Positions 61,391 to 64,000 of a stretch of DNA of 64,000 nt are shown here, in pieces (the stretch's first letter is position 1; each line of letters opens with the position of its first letter). The position numbers and the translations under genes are program-made. The notes beneath the pieces were generated by a model. That model had not been told where the DNA came from. It made no database searches and saw only the letters and a list, made by a program, of their open reading frames with translations. This DNA is from Euptelea pleiosperma (taxonomy: Eukaryota; Streptophyta; Magnoliopsida; Ranunculales; Eupteleaceae): NCBI GenBank assembly GCA_035048495.1, contig CM068546.1, positions 13,088,435 through 13,152,434 of the forward strand. Reading direction: 5' to 3'.

Positions 61391-62218
61391 ATTTATGGGA
61401 GCGGAAGACCCCACGTGCATGTGCATCATGAAGACTCCACATTGGAAAGATGTATGTGGGCTGCATATGGAGCTTGTGGAGAGTTTTATTAGTTTTCTAG
61501 GCTTATTTTGATATTTTTTAGAGTTTTAGGTGTCTTTGCAATTAGCCCATAGTTAGGAGGCTCATTGTAATTTTAATTAGTTACTTTAAGTTGCTGTACT
61601 TTTTAATAGCCATTAGATTAAATGGATAGCTGAGATTAGATTACGGAGTTTTGAGTTATTAAATAAACTCTTTTAGTTGTAATTTTGATCGATGATGAAT
61701 TATATTGACTTTTGTTATTGAGAAATCTCTTGAGGATTGTTCTCTTCTTCCTTGGTGCGAATCCAAGCTACTCGGTGCGAATCCGAAAGGTGTTCTCTCT
61801 ATCTCTCTCTATCTCTTCTTTCTTATTCTCTTCTCTTTCTTCATCTTTATTTTCTTTTTTTTTCTTTCCTTTGGATCAAATTTGACCTAGAAAACCCAAC
61901 CATACCTCTTTTATCCCGAAACCCTAACCATTGATCATAACTATGAATAGTGTCACGTGAATAGTACCGCATGAATAGTGCCACGTGAATAGTAACCTTC
62001 CTCCACCAATTCTCCCTATGGCACTCTAAACCCTCCCAAAACCCTCACCACAATCTCCAAATACTAAGATCCCTGTGGTCGTCATAGAAACCCCTAACCT
62101 CTTCTCAAACCCTAATTTTCCATGGTTTTCCTTTTTCTCCCGAAACCTGGCTAAAATCTGATACTTGTCAGAAAGCCTCGAAACTTGCTTGAAACCTTCC
62201 TGAACTTCAAATAACTTA
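61277..62218 (+). repeat. 3' LTR of the chromovirus
   Basis: Direct repeat of 56888-57822 with scattered differences. Its first 110 bases are also coding: the pol frame runs through the LTR start (DEDITSLPRVYQQRRKIGP) to a stop near 61390. Confidence 0.75.
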
Positions 62219-62924
62219 TAACCTCTTGGAAAAGGAAATTAAAGTGAACCTACAAGTGTTGGTTGAACCCTAACTAGTGGAAGTCCTTACTTCCATCGGG
62301 CCGCTCAATCAATAATTGAGGGTTTTTCATTACTTGGTTGTAAGATCTAGCCTTTGAAACAACTCAGTTAATTATTTGCAAGCATATCTACATATTTGTG
62401 GTAATTGTTAGAGTAGTTTTATATTTTCTTATTACTTGTGGTAATTTATTTCTGATCTTTGTGCCTCATATAGGCTAGTTCTCATCATCCTGCATCATTA
62501 GGTGTCTTAGAGGAAAACTTGGATTAAACTCCTGCAATAGTTTCCAAAACACTCAAAAGTGCTCAGAGAAACTAAATTCATAAAAACAAATTACTCTTCA
62601 ATAACTTTAAACGTAATCTCCTTACAGTGCTCTTATATTAACAGTCTAGAAGAAAATAAAACCCCAAAATCTTAGTTCAAAGACTATGAACCTATAATGA
62701 GCCCTCCATCTAAAATAACCTAAATCTCATATTGACTAAACTACCCTTAAATCGCGCCACTAAAATTATACCTAAGCTTCTAACCTTAGAAGCCAGGAGT
62801 AGTAGGAGAAGAATGAGATGCAGGAACAGACAATTATCAAAAAAAAAAATAAAAAATATAGGAACAGACGCCTCCCGGTATATAACGCATACAAATAAAT
62901 AGTAAAAAATAATACTTAGTACAA
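62219..62924. other. Spacer between chromovirus and LINE
   Basis: No gene recognised. It has A/T-rich patches and an A run near 62840-62850. Confidence 0.4.
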
Positions 62925-64000
62925 TCCATGATGGTGTGATGATCGCAAATGAGTGCATACACTCAAGGAGTAGATCGGGACAACCAGGGACAGTTTGCAA
63001 AATAGATCTAGAAAAGGCTTACGACCATGTGAATTGGGAGTTTTTGGACCACATGATGTGTAGGATAGGTTTTGGATATAAATGGAGAATTTGGATGAGT
63101 AAATGTGTGAGGTCACCCAACTTCTTAATCCTCATCAATGGCTCTCCATCGAGGCATTTCAAGAGCTCAAGGGGATTGAGACAAGGAGACCCACTTTCCC
63201 CTTTCCTCTTCATTATGGTCGTAGAGGCTTTAGGGAGGATGATTTATAGGGTGTCTCGATTGGAGAATTATTGAGATTTAAAGCAGGAAATGAAGGGGTT
63301 GAGATATCCCACCTCCAATTTGCAGATGACACCCTAGTATTCACATCGGACTCGAGGAGGCAATTGACATTCCTGAGATGCCTTCTGTGTTGTTTTGAAA
63401 TTTGCTCGGGTCTTAAGGTTAATTTCAAAAAGAGCTAGATTATGAGCATATGGGAAGTCAGAGAATTAGAGGCATTGGCTAGGATTTTAGTTTGCTCCAC
63501 TACTTCCTCACCAACCACTTACCTAGGTCTTCCCCTAAGGGCTCCGTATAGATCCGAATCCATTTGGGACCCGGTGATTGAAAGAAATTGACTAAATGGC
63601 AAGGGAAATATCTATCAAAAGGAGGTAAACTGGTTCTGATAAAAAGTACAATCTCTAGCCTTCCAGTTTATTTTTTGTCTTTGTTCTCAGTCCTAGTAGA
63701 AGTGGAGAAAAAGATTGAAAGAATGATGAGAAATTTTCTTTGGCAGGATAAGGAGAACACATTTCGTTATCACCTGGTGAGATGGGAACAAGTATGTCTT
63801 CCAAAGAAGCAAGGGGGTTTAGGTTGTAGGAGAATCAGATAGATGAATCTAGCTTTGTTAGGGAAATGGATTTGGAGATTCTGGAAGGAGAGGAGAGCTC
63901 TATGGAGGTCGGTGATTTCAGGTAAGTTTGGAGAGCAACCAGGAAGTTGGACCTCAAAAGAGTCTAGGTTGTCGTTTGGGTGTGGGGTATGGAAAGGGAT
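62925..64000 (+). pseudogene. LINE reverse transcriptase, 5'-truncated, runs off the window
   Basis: Plus-strand fragment of the non-LTR reverse transcriptase of plant LINEs. It starts abruptly within the fingers region (MIANECIHSRSRSGQPG). The palm motifs KIDLEKAYDHVNWEFLDH, GLRQGDPLSPFLFIMVVEAL and FADDTLVF (near 63320) follow. A frame change occurs near 63280 and others before 63588. The downstream thumb and linker (KWQGKYLSKGGKLVLIKST, FLWQDKE, PKKQGGLG) are in another frame, and a stop lies at 63840. More of the tail continues to the window edge. No endonuclease domain is present here. Confidence 0.8.

Larger units (their letters stand above)
56888..62218 (+). mobile_element. Ty3/gypsy chromovirus, defective
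   Basis: Plus-strand LTR element. It has direct repeats of about 0.94 kb at each end and a pol with reverse transcriptase, RNase H, integrase and chromodomain in that order. Gag and nearly all of protease are deleted between the 5' LTR and pol. A 393-bp MITE sits near the 3' end of pol. I found no matching TSD and no clear primer-binding site. Confidence 0.85.

Overview
This is a stretch of nuclear DNA from a flowering plant. The evidence is split genes with GT-AG introns, a phytocyanin, a plant receptor-like cytoplasmic kinase, Copia and chromovirus retrotransposons primed by initiator tRNA-Met, a plant LINE, and very many small inverted-repeat transposons (MITEs). I cannot name the species from sequence alone. 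Most of the 64 kb is transposon-derived. I find only three intact host genes, all on the minus strand: a 439-residue SLC35F5/THI74-like membrane transporter (17574-22530, 3 exons), a 426-residue class VII receptor-like cytoplasmic kinase of the PBL type (42845-46571, 5 exons), and a 128-residue plantacyanin (52868-53363, 2 exons). In all three the splice junctions preserve the reading frame.

Layout. 0.2-4.35 kb is a dense MITE cluster with tandem and nested insertions and target-site duplications (TSDs) that can still be read. 4.39-7.51 kb is a probable 3.1-kb solo LTR. 8.28-13.65 kb is a minus-strand Copia element with an 873-bp hAT-like insertion in its gag. 13.65-15.75 kb is a second, 5'-truncated Copia. 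16.0-16.5 kb holds Tourist-like MITEs. 17.6-23.1 kb is the transporter gene. 23.3-24.2 kb holds MITEs in its upstream region. 24.7-41.25 kb looks like one minus-strand LTR-element remnant, split by an 8.6-kb gag-only plus-strand LTR element (27687-36307). 42.8-46.6 kb is the kinase gene. 47.4-52.4 kb holds small insertions, a minisatellite, inverted-repeat elements and a compound microsatellite. 52.9-53.4 kb is the plantacyanin. 54.1-55.4 kb has a Tourist-like MITE and a LINE RNase H tail. 56.9-62.2 kb is a defective Ty3/gypsy chromovirus with a MITE inserted near the end of pol. 62.9-64.0 kb is a LINE reverse transcriptase fragment that runs off the window.

The three host genes share no obvious pathway. 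The most notable points are these. The plantacyanin has Ile where the copper centre normally has an axial Met. Several MITEs share one palindromic core but have different terminal sequences and TSD lengths. Two hAT-like MITEs share the same ends but are filled with different short CG-containing repeats. One 9-bp target sequence occurs three times around two tandem MITEs. A gag-only LTR element has an inverted copy of its own LTR end next to the 5' LTR. I found no CRISPR array, bacterial-type operon or intact transposase.
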